Source: Elymus sibiricus
Lineage: Eukaryota; Streptophyta; Magnoliopsida; Poales; Poaceae
DNA: 64,000 nt
Direction: 5' to 3'
Assembly (NCBI GenBank): GCA_039707655.1
Contig: CM077664.1
Coordinates: 120,874,485-120,938,484, forward strand
Shown: positions 1-11,186 of the stretch, one piece after another
How positions within the stretch are numbered: the first letter of the stretch is position 1
Layout: each line of letters starts with the position of its first letter
The notes under the pieces: generated by a model
Seen by the model: the letters and a program-made list of their open reading frames with translations, nothing else
Databases searched by the model: none
What the model was told of the DNA's origin: nothing
Made by a program: the position numbers and the translations under genes

Positions 1-143
1 CTCCCAGTCGAAGAAGAAGCGCCTGCCGGTGTCTGCAAACTGAGATCCAGCGCTCTCCGGAGGTGGTGGGGTGGGATGGAAGTACCCCTCCCACCACGCG
101 CCGAGGAAGGAGCCTCGGAGCGCTCTCGACCCGCGCCCACCAT
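1..143 (-). CDS. Candidate first exon of a second CACTA gene (partial)
   Basis: On the minus strand an acceptor-like CAG at 146-144 is followed at once by ATG (143-141) and an open frame that runs off the window. It is rich in Arg, Ser, Gly and Pro. It lies downstream of the TNP2-type gene in the same direction, where CACTA elements often carry a second gene for a TnpA or plant-transposase (Ptta/En/Spm) protein. No domain can be recognised in 47 codons, so the identity is inferred from position only. It could instead be a further exon of the transposase transcript. Confidence 0.3.
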   Translation of the reverse strand, partial: MVGAGRERSEAPSSARGGRGTSIPPHHLRRALDLSLQTPAGASSSTG

Positions 144-250
144 CTGTCAACACCTGCATGAACATAATAAAAAATTGAATACCTAACATGAACCAATTAA
201 TAATATATATGTACATAATAATAATTGAATACCTGACATGAACTATAATA

Positions 251-3200
251 TTAATCTTCATCGTCATCATTAATAAATGCATCATCATCGTCTATATATG
301 CTTCGGGGTCAATAAATGCATCATCATCATCACTATCAGTAATGACGTGCTCATCATCATCATCAATAAATGCATCAACATGTGGAAGGCCTCCTGTACG
401 TAATCGGTCAAGCATTGACAGGTCATCCGCAGCAGTAACCTCTTCTTGTTCCGGCTCTTCTTGTTCCGGTTCAGACTCGGATTCACTGCCGCTGTCTACT
501 TCAATGTTCTGAGGTGAAGTAGAGCGGTTCTTGAAACGTTTTTTGGAAAGACATGTTTCTTGGAAGAATTCTCCTTCATATGTGTCTGGGTTAATGTGAG
601 GTTCATAATCCTCTTCATTGGGGGGAGGTGGTCTAACATGTGGCGGCACTTCATAAACGACATCCCAACCTTTGAGATTTGGATCACTTTGGTAGGCCCA
701 CGGTAGATAGAAAACTTGGGTTGCCTGTTGAGCCGTAATATAGACATCGGGAACATCCAAATGGGTGCTTTGTTTGATTTCGACTAGCCCTAGATGTTCA
801 TGAGTCCTTCTAGTCTCCTTTGGCTGGAACCAATAACATTTGAAGACTACGACTTTCGGTGGGTTTGCACCATAGAATAGAAGTTCATTAATTGCTTCAA
901 CTATTCCATAATACTCGGTACCTCCTTCGCCGATAGCAGAGACACAACAATTTGTAGACTTTCGGTCGGCCATAGATAGCTCTTTGCCATAGGTACGAAA
1001 GCGATACCCGTTGATGTCGTATTTGTCAAATGAACGGACCTTATAGTCAAAACCATTTGCGACTTGTCTCAATTCGGAGTCCATAGACTCTGCATTAGCC
1101 TACAAGTTTAATACGAAAGGATTGTTGCATTAGCCGCAAACTAGACGAAGAAATGAAATGGTCTAATGGAAATTACCGTTTGTTTGAACCAAGAGATGAA
1201 ACCGGGATAGCCTCCTACATGCTTTGCCAGAAGCTCATACTCTTCGATGGAATCCTTTTGGATCACCGCTCCATCCGAGAATTTGGCGACGTATCGACTG
1301 TATCACATATCCGGGAATAAGAGCATTTCAAAGGAATTAGAAGTTGCGAATCAATGTACCGAGAACTTACTCGATGTACGGCCGCACTTCTGTTAGGTTG
1401 TTGAAGATATACAACGAAATGGTCCGCCATTCTTCGACATCCAACGGTATTGCTTTCGAAGCACCGGCTGGTGCGAGGTTCCCTTTGAATAGGCTGAGGT
1501 TGGATCGACCTTTTTCACGGTCGCCATCATTGTACCGAGGCTTCGGATTTTGCAAATGACGATTCTTGGCTTTGTAGTGTGCTGTCACGAAGTTTGCGGC
1601 CTCCTCAGTAATGAATGCCTCGGCCATCGATGCTTCAATTCTACGTTTATTTTTACATTTTGCTCGAAGCGTCTTCTGCATCCTCTCAGTTGCGAAGCAC
1701 CAACGATTTTGCACGGGCCCCCCCAATCTTGCCTCGGTCGGGAGATGCAAAATCAAATGCTGCATTGGATTAAAGAATCCCGGTGGAAAGATCTTTTCTA
1801 ACTTGCAGATCAACTCCGGCGCCAACTCTTCCAGTTCGTCTAGCACGTCAGGCGATAGTTCTTTCGCACAAAGAGCACGGAAGAAATAGCTCAGCTCTGC
1901 CAGTACTAGCCATTCATCCTCAGGGATAAAGCCATGCAACATCACCGGCATTACCCGCTCAAGCCATATGTGCCAATCATGACTCTTCATACCAAATATT
2001 TTCAATTTGTCAAGACTCGCTCCCCTCTTTAGATTCGTTGTATACCCATCGGGGAACATCAACTGCATTTTCACCCACAAGATCATTTCCCTCATAGCTG
2101 GCCTTCCAAGATTGAACCATGCCTTTGGCTTCCTCCAGTTCTTCTTTTCTTTCGGTTGTCGCATGTTTTGTAACGGTCTATCACATAGAGCCTCTTGATC
2201 GACTCTAGCCTTAGGGTTATCCTTTGACTTCCCCTTTATGCCGAACAATGTACCAAAAAGGGCCTCGGCGATATTCTTTTCAGTGTGCATCACGTCGATG
2301 TTGTGTGGGCAAATGAGGTCTTTAAAGTAAGGCAGATCCCACAAGCATATCTTGTGAGTCCAGGCGTGTTCCGAATTATACCCTTTGAAATATCCTGGAC
2401 GCTCTGGATTAGGCTCGAGAGCGTTTAACTGATCCAGGGCCTGTTGGCCTGTCAATGCAGGTGGTGCAGAGTTTTTGACAACTCTACCTTTCATGAAATT
2501 TTTCTTGTCTTTTCTGAACTTATGGCCAGGATCCAGGAACTGTCTATGCAAGTCGAAGCAAGAATACTTGCGACCCGCCTGCAGCCAACGGAACTGAAGA
2601 GCTGCCTTGCATGTGGGGCACGGGAACCTTCCATGCACACACCAGCCAACGAATAGCGCATACGCCGGAAAGTCATGCGTCGAGTACATGTACCACACAT
2701 GCATTTTGAAGTTTTGTTTTGTAGCGGCGTCATATGTCTTGATCCCATTATCCCAAGCTTCTTGCAATTCATCCTTAAGCGGCTGCATGTACACATTCAT
2801 ATTCTTCCCCGGATAGTTGGGCCCTGGAATTATCAACGTCAAGAAAATGTTCTTTCTTTTCATAATCTCTCCGGGGGGGGGGGGGAGATTGAGTGGAATG
2901 ACAAATACAGGCCAGCAACTGTATTGGGTTGCCGTCATACCAAACACTTGGAACCCATCCGTGCTGATGGCGACTCGAGGATGCCTTGGATCTGCCGCTT
3001 TGTCCTTATGTAAAGCATCGAAGTGCTTCCACGCAAAAGCGTCTGAAGTGTGTCCCAACATCGGATTCCCATCTGCATCTAGTTCGGTTCTTTTGCCCAA
3101 TTTATGCCACGTCATCTGTCTGGCCGTCTCTTCGACCATGAAAAGACATTGAAGTCTTGGTATGATTGGCATATACCGAAGAACATTAACTGGGATTTTG

Positions 3201-3928
3201 GTCTGACTCTTCTCACCCATACCGTTGTCTACCACAACATACCTGGAAGACTTGCAAATGGGACAATAGTTGAAGCCCGCATACTCAAGCCTAAATAAGG
3301 CACATCCATTCTCACAGGCATCTATCTTCTCATAGGGCATCTTAAGCGCACGTAGGATTTTGTCCGACTGGTACAGGTTTGCTGGCAATACATGGCCTTT
3401 GGGTAGAAAGCGTCCAAATATCGTCATCATCGCGTCGTAGCATTCTCTGCCCAGGTTGAACTGAGCCTTGAGAGCCATTACTTGCGCGATGGCATCCAGC
3501 TGACAAAGCTCAGTGTGCTCGTGGAGAGGACGTTTTGAAGACTCCAACATTTCATAGAAGGCCTTTGCAGATTCCTCCATCTCATCCTCCGAATCCCGAG
3601 CATCATCAAAGTCTTGCACCATGTCTTCGATCCCGGTACCATGCTCGTCGGTGCGACGACGAACCACCTCAGCTCTGGCACGTTGGGCAGACTCACCATG
3701 AAATCTCCACACCGTATAATCAGTCGTAAAACCCCACTTCTGCAAGTGTTTACCCATTTCATCCCGTGTCCACTTTTTATGGTTGTCGCACCGGACACAG
3801 GGGCACCAGTTTGTTTCCTGTCCATTTGCAAATGCGGCTCTCACAAACCCCTTGATTTTTCTTAGCCATTCATGGGTCATGTCTTTCTGACTAGTGTGAC
3901 CGGTGTACATCCACGCACGATCACTCAT
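251..3928 (-). CDS. CACTA transposase, TNP2 type, three exons, open throughout
   Basis: This is the transposase that cuts and joins CACTA ends. Exons are 3928-1371, 1297-1177 and 1099-251. The donors (GTAAGT at 1370, GTAATT at 1176) and AG acceptors keep the frame, giving 1175 amino acids with no internal stop. The N-terminus (MSDRAWMYTG, about residues 1-75, with CPCVRCDNHKKW) is the transposase-associated domain. The middle (about 270-520, with ISTDGFQVFGM, LIIPGPNYPGK and HNIDVMHTEKNI) is the Tnp2 family core. The end of exon 1 (HILHLPTEARLGGPVQNRW) matches DUF4218. Exon 3 holds DUF4216 (INGYRFRTYGKELSMADRKS, VVFKCYWFQP) and an acidic Asp-rich tail. The start at 3928 is chosen because the family usually begins Met-x-Asp-Arg-x-Trp-Met. 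A poly-G run near 2874-2885 encodes Pro-rich sequence and stays in frame. Intactness suggests recent insertion or activity, which is inference. Confidence 0.88.
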
Positions 3929-4069
3929 CTTGCCTAGCTACTGGACACACAAGAAATATATACATAATTCAGCAAACCATATTCATCAGTTAATAGAGTT
4001 TGTCAGTTTTATTACGTCCATGCAACCTAGACGCTAGTAGGTAAAGATAGGTCCTAATCCCACCCGAGT

Positions 4070-4271
4070 ATGTGTAGATTGGGTTCGTTTTCCCATGCTC
4101 TGCTCCGGATCCGACGCAAAATTTCGGCAACACCTCCCCGCTGTTCTCCTGATACACGTCTCGGCAATAAGCAGAGAGGATGTGTACCCGGAGAACAACA
4201 GGGAGGCACTGACGAAATTCTGCATCGGATCCGGAGCAGAGCATATGGGAAAACGAACCCAATCTACACAT
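4070..4271. repeat. Imperfect ~100-bp inverted repeat (hairpin) upstream of the transposase start
   Basis: ATGTGTAGATTGGGTTCGTT at 4070 is matched in reverse complement by the sequence ending at 4271 (AACCCAATCTACACAT). Pairing continues inward through TGCTCCGGATCCGA and CGGATCCGGAGCAGAGCA, then through CTGTTCTCC and GGAGAACAACAG. The arms are about 100 bp with almost no loop. It lies 140 bp upstream of the transposase ATG, in its presumed 5' leader or first intron. Confidence 0.8.
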
Positions 4272-4721
4272 AGTCGGGCTGTCCATGGATAACGTTGGAC
4301 AATTCGAAAGAATCACGGTTATAAATATGCAAATGCATGCATATTTATAGATGTAACCCTTTCGAACGGGAGACGCATAGTGGTCACGCATACTGATGAT
4401 TGACACCTATAGCTAGCAAGTTTCATCGGCACGAAGACCGGAACAGAGCAAATGAAGGGGGAGGAGGAGATGTCATTTGTGCTCACCCACGAACGCAGGG
4501 GCGGAGCTCGTCGAACGCACGGGGAGGTCGTCGAACACCAGACCCTCACAGCCCCGAAAGAACTGCACATTTAAATCCACCCGATCAACACAAATATATA
4601 TGATGTTTTTCTTAACAAAATCGGGAAATATACTTCCTAACTCATAATTCACAAATATATGACCCCGTCGGCCTCTGGAAGGCCGAAGAGCACCTTTTCG
4701 GTCAACAGGAGGACGAAGATG

Positions 4722-5182
4722 TGTCGGGGGTCAGGGCTGTCGTGTCTGGGTGGCGTGGTGTCGGGGTGTCGTGGTGTCGGGGTGTCGTGTCGGGGTCGGG
4801 GTGTCGGGGGGTGTCGTGTCTGGGTGTCGTGGTGTCGGGGTGTCAGGGGTGTCGGGGTGTCGGGGTCGGGGTGTCGTGTCGGTGTCGGGGTGTCGGGGGG
4901 TGTCGTGTCTGGGTGTCGTGGTGTCGGGGTGTTAGGGGTGTCGGGGTCGGGGTGTCGTGTCGGGGTCGGGGTGCCGTGTCGGTGTCGGGGTGTCGGGTCG
5001 GGGTCGGGGTGCCGTGTCGGGGTCGGGATCGAGGTCGGGGTGTCGGGGTCGGCGTGTCGGGTCGGGGTCGGGGTCGAGGTGCCGTGTCGGGGTCGGGATC
5101 GAGGTCGGGGTGTCGGGGTCGGCGTGTCGGGTCGTTGTCGGGTTGGGGTCGGGGTCGAGGTGCCGTGTCGGGGTCGGGGTTT
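4722..5182. repeat. GTGTCGGG-type minisatellite
   Basis: There are dozens of units of GTGTCGGGGT and GTCGGGGTCGGG on the plus strand with small variations (GTCGTG, GCCGTG, ATCGAGG). The long open frames here encode only Gly/Val/Cys/Arg repeats and are by-products of the unit length. It lies inside the CACTA element between the promoter end and the transposase. Confidence 0.85.
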
Positions 5183-5590
5183 TTCCTCTTTTTTTCTTTT
5201 CTTCTTCTTCCTCTTCTTCCTCTTCTTTCTTTTCTTCCTTTTCTTCCTTTTTTTTCCTTCTTCTTCTTCTTCTTCTTCCTCCTTTCCTTTTTCCTCTTCT
5301 TCTTCTCCTCCTCTCCTCTTTTTTCTTCTTCTTCTTCCTCTTCTTTTTTTTCTTCTCCTCCTCCTCCTCTTCTTCTTCTTCCTTTCCTTTTTTCCTCTTC
5401 TTCTTCTCCTCCTCTCCTCTTTTTTTCTTCTTCTTCTTCTTCTTTTTTCTTCTCCTCCTCCTCTTCTTCTGTTTCTTCTTCTTCTTATTATTTTTTGCTC
5501 TTTTTATTTTTTCTTTTTCCTTTTTTTTCTTCTTCTTTTCTTCTTTTTTTTCTTCTAGGTTTTTTCTTTTCTTCTTTTCTATCTAAGTTT
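5183..5590. repeat. Polypyrimidine (TTC/TCC)n tract
   Basis: About 400 bp are almost purely C and T on the plus strand, built from TTC, TCC and TTTTTC runs. It directly abuts the GTCGGG block. It is a purine tract on the transposase-coding strand, 1.3-1.7 kb upstream of the transposase ATG. Confidence 0.85.
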
Positions 5591-5599
5591 TTTCTACCT

Positions 5600-6068
5600 A
5601 ATAAAAACTAACTAATATGAACTACTAACTAACTAATATAAACTAACTAAATGAACTAATAAAAACAGAAAAAAAAAATAGGAAAAAAACAAAAAAGGGG
5701 GGGAATGGTGGAGCTCACCGGAGGGTGGTCGAGGCGGCGGCGCTGGGGAGGAGGGGGGCGGCGGCGGTCGGCGGGGAGGAGGGGGGCGGCGGCGGTCGGC
5801 GGGGAGGAGGGGGTCGGCGGGGGTCGGCGGGGAGGAGGGGGTCGGCTGGGAGGGGGCGGCGGCGGCGCTGTGGAGGAGGGAAGGGGGCGGCGGCGGCACT
5901 GTGGAGGAGGGGAGGGGGCGGCGGCGGCGCTGTGGAGGAGGGGAGGGGGCGGCGGCGGGGAGGAGGGGGGCCGCGGGGGTCGGCGGGGAGGAGGGGGTCG
6001 GCGGGGAGGGGTCGGCGGCGGCGCGCAGAGACAGAGAGAGAGAGATGTGAGAGAGAGAGAGGGGGGGT
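5600..6068. repeat. ACTAACTAA tract, GGAGGAGGGGGGCGGCGG minisatellite and GAGA run
   Basis: A short ACTAACTAATATAA repeat (5600-5670) is followed by about 320 bp of GGGGAGGAGGGGG and GGCGGCGG units (5702-6022) and a GAGAGA run (6030-6062). The overlapping open frames in both directions are low-complexity Gly/Arg or Pro/Ala strings and are not genes. Confidence 0.8.
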
Positions 6069-6089
6069 TTGGGCGCGGGGGGCGAAAAT

Positions 6090-6529
6090 TAAGCCCCCCT
6101 CTTTGCCGTCTGCTGGTAGACGGCAAAGAATTCTTTGCCGTCTGCCAGCAGACGGCAAAGAGGGGGGCCGTTAGCCCGTCCCCGCCGTTACACTGTAGGG
6201 ACCCCCCTCACCTCTTTGCCGTCTGCTGGCAGACGGCAAAGAGTTCTTTGCCGTCTGCCAGCAGACGGCAAAGAAGTGGCCCGTGTGACCTAGCCAACGC
6301 AGTACCAAGTGGGGCCCAGTTTGTTCTTTGCCGTCTGCTGGCAGACGGCAAAGAACTCTTTGCCATCTGCCAGCAGACGGCAAAGAAGTGCAGATGGCAA
6401 AGAGCCTCTTTGCCATCAGTATGTTCTTTGCCGTCTGCTTTATAAAAGCAGACGGCAAAGAGCCTCTTTGCCATCTGCCAGCAGACGGCAAAGAGCTGGC
6501 AGATGGCAAAGTCCCTGATTCCAGTAGTG
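6090..6529. repeat. CACTA subterminal inverted repeats and outer terminus
   Basis: At least eight units combine CTTTGCCGTCTGC and its complement GCAGACGGCAAAG. Several face each other as short hairpins, for example CTTTGCCGTCTGCTGGCAG. Such arrays are the binding sites for the element-encoded TnpA-like protein in characterised CACTA elements (established knowledge). The array ends at the terminal motif at 6529. Confidence 0.88.
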
Positions 6530-6656
6530 TATAGGTACAGAAAATGGATAGGCATGGCATATTCTCATATATGATGTGTAAACTAAGCAGATGGTGGTGT
6601 AACAAAGTAGAAGTTATGCAAGATACGTGCGGCCAATACAAAGTTAGAGCAAGCAC

Positions 6657-6910
6657 CTTGATGGGTGAATAAGATAGGCCATCTGACACTGACTCATCTG
6701 GAGAGCTAAATAGACTTGGGTCTCTATCTAGGTCAGAATCATCTTTAGGATGATATTCTGCAATGGAATCTGTAGATGGGGAGCGTGTGTGTTCCATTGC
6801 ATCCAGACAGGATCTCAATCCCTTGATGCCAAGTTTGTTAGCCAGTGGATTGTTCCGCAATATTCCTCTGGTGCGCCCATTGTCATATTCATTATGATCA
6901 TGTTCAATAC
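6657..6910 (-). CDS. Orphan internal exon of an unrecognised plant gene
   Basis: On the minus strand an acceptor (TGCATGCCAG, ending 6911) opens an 84-codon frame that closes at a donor (AAG then GTGCTTGC, from 6656). The peptide is hydrophilic and non-repetitive, with segments such as NPLANKLGIKGLRSCLDAME and SPDESVSDGLSYSPIK. It has the codon texture of a real exon and lies just outside the CACTA end, so the CACTA may sit in its downstream intron. I do not recognise the family, and no upstream or downstream exon could be joined with certainty. It may be the remnant of a disrupted gene. Confidence 0.4.
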
Positions 6911-7089
6911 CTGGCATGCATGAAAACATAAAAATAAGTGAGATTATCTTTGTAATGCATATGGGATTCTAATCCAATAGTGCCTCCCTGTAAACCCCTA
7001 TGTGCTATCTCTGTGCAATTCTTCTGGGAGATGCCATGCGTGCTGTAATTTGGTGTGTGCATTAATATAGTATGGCCTGCTAGTCAAAA

Positions 7090-9765
7090 TATAGGCTCCC
7101 TATTGAGAGCTCCAGAAGTATTGATACTTCGCAGATGATAGCTTCAAAATATACTAAGGAAGAACAACTCGACCTGACCTGTCGACCGCAAATGTCTCTG
7201 CTCCTCTTCCCAAAGAAGGAACATACTGTACTTATGAAAGAACAAGAGAAGATGATCATGTTAAAGAAGAGCAGAAGAGCAAGCAGATTATAGATATTAC
7301 AAGTCTTTCTATACAATGTCTGTTGCCCAACCATGATGAACCAGAGCGCACAGAGAAATACTATTCCTTTCTGTTTCTCTATATGTGGCTCACATGCATT
7401 TCGAAACTAAAGTAGGAACATTTAGCTGACCCATTAAACTAGTCTCTGTCTTACTAATATCAGCATCATATCAGATTCAAATTTGTACAACTAAGCTTGT
7501 TTAGCTTGATGGGTGGAGCAGTGCTCTTATGACACGAATCTCGTAGGCTGATCGTAGTGATCATAAAAGGGGGAAACCCTAAGCATGATGAGTATAGTGT
7601 TGACCGTGGCATGGCAGATCTGAAGCTGCAAACTGCACAAAGGCTACTTAGCAACCGATGTTTGCTTTCAACTAACTAAGATTTTGTATGAACAAGATAG
7701 TACAGTAAACAAGTGACAAAGAAATACAATTCCCTGCTGTCTCTCTATATGTTGCCACATGCATTTGGAAACTCAAGTGGGAGCATAAGCTGACCAATTA
7801 AATGTGTCTGTTAACTAATATCAGTATCATATCACATTCGTATTTGAACAACTAAGCTTTGGAATTATGAGGGTGTGTTGTTTAGCTTTAAGGGTGGAAT
7901 GCTGCTAGTACGACACAAAGCACCTCCGCAGATCATAGTAGTGTAGATAAAAGGGGAAAACCCTAAGCATCACGAGTAAAATCGGGAAAGTGGAACTAGC
8001 TGGAACATATGGGCTTGTATTGCCGGTACGGCTGGAAATGGTTCGGATCCCCTACAGGGGCAGCTCTATTCAACTGAAGGCGCAATACTGTTACTATTAG
8101 TCTAGACTCTCAAAGGCGACATAGCTCCAAGCATTTCCTGGATATTATGGCAGACCAACTAGAATAGTTGAAAGCATCCATCAGAAGCGACCCAATATAA
8201 CTGTCGACTGCAAATGTCCCTGCTCCAGTTCCTGACAGGGAAGATACTGTACTGCTATACTTATGAAGAAGAATAGAAGAGGAACATGTTAAAGAAGAGC
8301 AAGCAGATTTTGGATAATACAATGTGTGTTGCCCACCCATGATGAACCAGAGCGCACAGAGAAATACTCTTCCTTCGTGTCTCTCTATATGTGGCTCACA
8401 TGCGTTTCGAAACTAAAGTAGGAATATTTAGCTGAACATTTAGCTAACCAATTAAACATGTCTCTGTCTTACTAATATCAGCATCATATCAGATTTGAAT
8501 TTGTAAAACTAATCTTGTTTAGCTTGATGGGTTGAGCAGTGCTCTTACGACACGAATCACGTAAGCGGATTGTAGTGATCATAAAAGGGAGAAACCCTAA
8601 GCATGATGAGCATAGTGTTGACCGTGGCATGGCAGATCTGAAGCTGCAAACCGCACAAAGGCTACTTAGCAACCGATGTTCGCTTTCAACTAACAACTAA
8701 GATTTGGTATGGACAAGATAGTACAGTAAACAAGTGACAAAGAAATGCAATTCCCTGCTGTCTCTCTATATGTTGCCACATGCATTTGAAAACACAAGTG
8801 GGAGCATTAGCTGACCAATTAAATGTGTGTCTGTTAACTAATATCAGTATCATATCACATTCGTATTTGAACAAATAAGCTTTGGAATTATGAGTGGTGT
8901 GTTGTTTAGCTTGAAGGGTGGAGTGCTGCTAGTACGACACAAAGCACCTACGCATATCATAGTAGTGTAGATAAAATGGGAAAACCCTAAGCATCACGAG
9001 TGAAATCGGGAAAGTGGAACTAGCTGGAACATATGGGATTGTATTGCCGGTACGGCTGGAAACGCTTTGGATCCCCTACAGGGGCAGCTCTATTCAACTG
9101 AAGGTGCAATACTGTTACTATCAGTCTAGACTCACAAAGGCGACACAGCTCCCAGCATTTCCTGGATATTATGGCAGACCAACTAGAATACTTGAAAGCA
9201 TCCATCAGAAGCGACCCAATATACATGTCGACTGCAAATGTCCCTGCTCCAGTTCCCGACAAGGAACATACTGTACTACTATACTTATTAAGAAGAACAT
9301 GTTAAAGAAGAGCAAGCAGATTTTGGATAATACAATGTGTGTGGCCCACCCATGATGAACCAGAGCGCAGAAAGATATGCAATTCCCTACTGTCTCTCCA
9401 TATGTGGCGCACATGCTTTTCGAAACTAATGTAGGAACATTAGCTGACCAATTAAACGTTCTCTGTTTTAGTAATATCAACATCATATCAGATTCATATT
9501 TGAACAACTAAGCTTTGGAATTATGAGTGGCATGTTGTTTCGCTTGATGGGTTGAGGAGCAGTGCTAGCACGACACGAAGCACCTAGGATGATGGTAGTG
9601 AATATAAAAGGGGAAAACCATCAACATTGCGAGTATAGTGTTGACCGTGCCATGGCGGATCTGAAGGTGCTAACCGGACAAAGGCTACTTTGCAACCAAT
9701 GTTTGCTTTCAACTAACAAATAAAGAATAGGTATGGACAAGAAAGTACAGTAAACAAGTGACGAT
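7090..9765. repeat. Tandem array, ~1.02-kb unit, about 2.7 copies
   Basis: Blocks recur with a spacing near 1020 bp. GTTGACCGTGGCATGGCAGA occurs near 7600 and 8620, with a diverged copy near 9640. GATGAACCAGAGCGCA occurs near 7333, 8341 and 9354. GGAACTAGCTGGAACATATG occurs near 7991 and 9017. The units differ by point changes and small indels (about 5-10% by eye). Short ORFs such as 9014-9355 exist only in some copies because of indels, so I do not call genes. Confidence 0.82.
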
Positions 9766-10800
9766 CTATTTTCCGGGTGAGATCAATAACTTAAGTAGAT
9801 ATGAAAGAGTACCACCTCTCTTGTGACGCCGTGTAGGCCTCTGCTGATACGTTGAGGGTGCTGCAGGTGCTATGGCTGTCGGTGGCGCGGAAGCAGATCT
9901 GAGATGGCAGATGGCGGCATCGGGGGATAAGTCATGTTGCCGTGGATGAGACGGTCGTAGGAGCGGCCACGGCAAGGTGGACGATGGCGCGGATGAAGCG
10001 AGAGGACGCGATGCTAGGATCCTGATCCGGCGTGGTGGATGAGAGACATCGATCTCTTGTAATGGACGACGACATCGGGGTAGCTGCTCCGGCATGGTGG
10101 AGGAGGCCGGCGGTGAATGGGGTGGCAGACGGAGGAGGCTGGGGTGGAGAGGGTGTTTTGGTGCCCACGGAGTACGAATGGGGAAATGGAGCGAGAGAGG
10201 AGGGGGGAACCATGTCTTTGGGACGCGCTTGTCTGAAATGTGGGGAAGTTACCAACTTAGCCCCCTTTTAAAATTTCGGATGTCTCATCGGTTGGGGATA
10301 GGACGGTAATCTCGCATCTCCCCAATATTTGCCGAGAGCGATTTCGGGCGAGGAGAGGGTGTTTTGGCGCCCACGGTTGGTGTCCGCGGTGTATGAACGG
10401 GGCTGACAGGTAGGGCGGTTGTGTCACATATGAGTGAAGTTACAAACCTGCCCCTACTTAAAATATTAGCCTAGATCGATTTTGGCCGAGGAGAGTTTGT
10501 TTTGCCGCCCACCGTGTATGAATGGGGAAATGGAGGGGGAGAGAGAGGTCTTTGGGACGAGCTTGAATCAAATGTGTTTTGCCGCCCATGTTTGGCGCCC
10601 ACCGTGTCTGAATGGGATGAGAGGCGGTCGTGTCAAGTCTGAGTGAAGTTACAAACCTACCCCTATTTAGAGCAGTGGAAATCGGGCAGATAGGTTGTGC
10701 GTGTCAGGGGTAGACAGTAATTTCCATCTCCCAAACACTGGTTTCGGGTAGCCGACGTGGGAGTGGGTGTTTTGCCACTTCTTTCGAATTTTGGGAGAAT
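9766..10800. other. GC-rich exon-like block and diverged 150-200-bp repeats
   Basis: 9766-10255 is GC-rich with an open minus frame of Pro/Ser/Arg-rich composition. From 10146 to 10750 a motif recurs about four times: GAGGGTGTTTTGG, then GCCCACGG..TATGAATGGGG, then GAAGTTACAAACCT.CCCC. A similar start is seen at 15741 just beyond the solo LTR, and a similar GC-rich block at 12830-13586. These look like two diverged copies of a leader or first-exon region of minus-strand transcripts. No domain is recognised. Confidence 0.35.
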
Positions 10801-11186
10801 AAGCATTCAAGTTTACCCTGGCTACTAAATTTGAACCCATTTTGTATTCGATTACGAATCTTTATAAATCATTCTATGTTTTTTTAGATATCTTCAAAAG
10901 CATAACAAAGATGTATTCCACCTTTATATATGAATATGATTTACAAATGCCATGATACTCAAATTCGGAAGGTTGAATCCACTTTGAGTCAAACAGTTAT
11001 TTCATCCAACACAATCTGCTCACACGAAAAATAGTTCACCTTATGTCCACTCCTACAAGTACTGAGGATTGCCTCGCCGAAGAAAATCAGATCATTACAA
11101 GCTATGGACAACAAATAAGGGGTCTTACAACATAATCCATTCACAAACATGACACAACATGCAAATATACAAATCTAATGACAATT
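10801..11186. other. AT-rich stretch without recognised gene
   Basis: It is AT-rich sequence with no long open frame and no recognised repeat. It lies just 3' of the coding end at 11187 on the minus strand and may include its 3' untranslated region. Confidence 0.3.

Larger units (their letters stand above)
1..6529 (-). mobile_element. CACTA (En/Spm-like) DNA transposon, left end outside window
   Basis: The outer terminus is at 6529. Read on the minus strand it begins CACTACTGGAATCAGGGAC, the CACTA signature, and is followed inward by a block of subterminal repeats built on TTTGCCGTCTGC. Further inward come simple-sequence blocks and a TNP2-type transposase read away from this end, which is the usual CACTA layout. 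The base triplet next to the end is TAT (6530-6532), the expected 3-bp target duplication, but the partner copy is beyond position 1 and cannot be checked. The element fills at least 6.5 kb. Confidence 0.9.

Noticed and set aside
4659..5611. Overlapping plus-strand ORFs of 209-299 codons
   Set aside because: They translate the GTCGGG minisatellite and the TTC tract into Gly/Val/Cys/Arg and Phe/Leu/Ser strings, with no domain or codon signal.
5656..6445. ORFs of 147-246 codons on both strands in the GGC-rich block
   Set aside because: Low-complexity Gly/Arg or Pro/Ala sequence from a repeat, running into the subterminal repeats.
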